DNA from: JBBQFC01 sp038321615
GTDB lineage: Bacteria > Bacteroidota > Bacteroidia > Flavobacteriales_D > Cryomorphaceae
DNA: 24,835 nt
Assembly: GCA_038321615.1 (NCBI GenBank)
Contig: JBBQFC010000050.1
Location: 1 to 24,835, forward strand
Direction: 5' to 3'
Each line of letters starts with the position of its first letter. The stretch's first letter is position 1. The notes below the pieces were generated by a model, which saw only the letters and a list, made by a program, of their open reading frames with translations, was not told the DNA's origin and made no database searches. Positions 24,139-24,835 of the stretch are shown piece after piece. The position numbers were made by a program, and so were the translations under genes.

Positions 24139-24835
24139 AGCCTTCCGTGGCAATCGCCGGGCGGTATCCGAGAGTTCGTTCTCCTTCATCGATAAATTCT
24201 TCGGTCTCTTCTTCATCGCCAATCTCACTCTCCTCGATCTCGTCTTCTTGTATTGCCTTTTCCTTTTCGTCCAATTTAAACTTGGCATAGAGTGGCAAAT
24301 GGTCGCTTCCCACCTGACCTAAGGTGTGAAATTCCATCATCACAACTTCGGGCGAGTGGAAGAATAGGTCGATTGGGAAGCGTAAAAATCGATATTTGGC
24401 ATGGAAAGTAGATACGAAACCATGGCCTATGCGGGGGTCGATCAATTGCGAATTGCGCTTGAAGAGCTTGGATGATCGCGACCACGCAACATTGTTAAAG
24501 TCGCCTACTACAGCAACTGGCACTTTAGACTCTTTTACTTTTTTAGCCGCTACCATTAATTCCCCATCACGCTCCTTTGAGGTAGCTTCTTCCGTAGGAC
24601 TTGGTGGTGGTGGGTGCAGGCAAAATATGCGGATCAAATCGCCGTCGGGTGTTTCCACGTCTACTTCAATACAGGGGATATCGTGGGAAATGAGCTGGTG
24701 AACCACCTTCTTTCGCAAGGGCAACTTTGAATACAAATGCATGCCATAAGTGTTTTCCTGAGGCACTTTTACATAATGAGCGTAGCTGTTTTCAAGCGGC
24801 TTTAGAGCGTTTTCCCAAGCCTTGTTTGATTCCAT
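24137..24835 (-). CDS. Endonuclease/exonuclease/phosphatase (EEP) family protein, N-terminus beyond window
   Basis: The 232 residues seen are the C-terminal part; the methionine at the edge is internal, because ESNKAW (residues 2-7 here) corresponds to the metal-binding QExN motif in the middle of EEP domains. Further motifs are LHPPPPSP (H74), VVGDFNNVAWS (D112, N114), FPIDLFFHS (D156) and the catalytic GSDHLPLYA (D178, H179). After the domain comes an acidic, low-complexity tail of about 45 residues rich in E and D. Related Bacteroidota proteins have two or three transmembrane helices before the domain, which would lie outside the window. The substrate, nucleic acid or phosphoester lipid, cannot be told. 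Confidence 0.85.
   Translation of the reverse strand: MESNKAWENALKPLENSYAHYVKVPQENTYGMHLYSKLPLRKKVVHQLISHDIPCIEVDVETPDGDLIRIFCLHPPPPSPTEEATSKERDGELMVAAKKVKESKVPVAVVGDFNNVAWSRSSKLFKRNSQLIDPRIGHGFVSTFHAKYRFLRFPIDLFFHSPEVVMMEFHTLGQVGSDHLPLYAKFKLDEKEKAIQEDEIEESEIGDEEETEEFIDEGERTLGYRPAIATEG

Noticed and set aside
24109..24195. 28-codon plus-strand frame starting MAKREHSRM
   Set aside because: Most of it is antisense to the end of the EEP gene, and it has no promoter or recognisable feature.
1..24835. tRNA, rRNA, riboswitch, integrase, transposase or phage genes
   Set aside because: I looked for cloverleaf-type tRNA patterns, rRNA-like stretches and mobile-element motifs and saw none; absence by eye is not proof for small RNAs.

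Overview
The window looks like chromosomal DNA from a member of the Bacteroidota, probably a marine or freshwater Flavobacteriales (Cryomorphaceae-like) organism. The evidence is a PorP/SprF outer-membrane protein beside a large PKD-repeat protein with a gliding-motility-type (type B) C-terminal sorting domain, a sugar dehydrogenase ending in a type A T9SS sorting tail, a fused two-domain aminolipid acyltransferase, DUF2452 and DUF5106-type proteins, and promoters of the Bacteroidota TAnnTTTG(C) type in place of Shine-Dalgarno leaders. The assignment below phylum level is inference. I saw no rRNA, tRNA, CRISPR array, insertion sequence, integrase or phage gene. Coding density is very high: no stretch longer than about 270 bases lacks a gene.

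Layout, left to right. 1-167 is an edge fragment with at most a partial minus-strand frame. A small CutA-like gene (168-479, +) converges on a fused O-/N-acyltransferase (603-2432, -) across a symmetric hairpin at 500-526. A lipoprotein-type msrB (2542-3027, +) diverges from the acyltransferase over an intergenic region that carries a perfect 8-bp inverted repeat. Its 3' end overlaps a minus-strand cluster made of an XRE regulator, a HAD phosphatase and a spheroidene monooxygenase (CrtA)-like gene (4574 down to 2990). Next come three plus-strand genes (4835-6517): an unknown protein, a DUF2452 protein and a small membrane TPR protein. The last one abuts, stop codon to stop codon, a minus-strand T9SS pair: the PKD/CHU_C secreted protein (10495-7586) and its PorP/SprF partner (7573-6518).

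A T9SS-exported PQQ-type sugar dehydrogenase (12394-10760, -) diverges from prfC (release factor 3, 12467, +). prfC is coupled through a TAATG overlap to an exported thioredoxin-like DUF5106-type protein. These face a minus-strand two-gene unit: a 1.5 kaa exported TPR/coiled-coil protein (20357-15819) and, 2 nt later, a 69-aa divergent cold-shock-domain protein. An FAD-dependent oxidoreductase (20420-21541, +) diverges from the TPR gene. A penicillin-acylase-family amidase (23997-21598, -) and the C-terminal part of a membrane-type endonuclease/exonuclease/phosphatase protein (24835-24137, -) close the window.

Two themes connect the genes: cell-envelope and surface export (aminolipid acyltransferase, T9SS cargo with its PorP/SprF, T9SS sugar dehydrogenase, exported MsrB and thioredoxin, penicillin acylase), and a large periplasmic or surface scaffold protein of unknown role. 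The least explained items are the giant alternating-repeat TPR protein with its cold-shock-domain partner, the CrtA-like gene in an XRE-led operon without visible carotenoid neighbours, and the four-cysteine PKD repeats.
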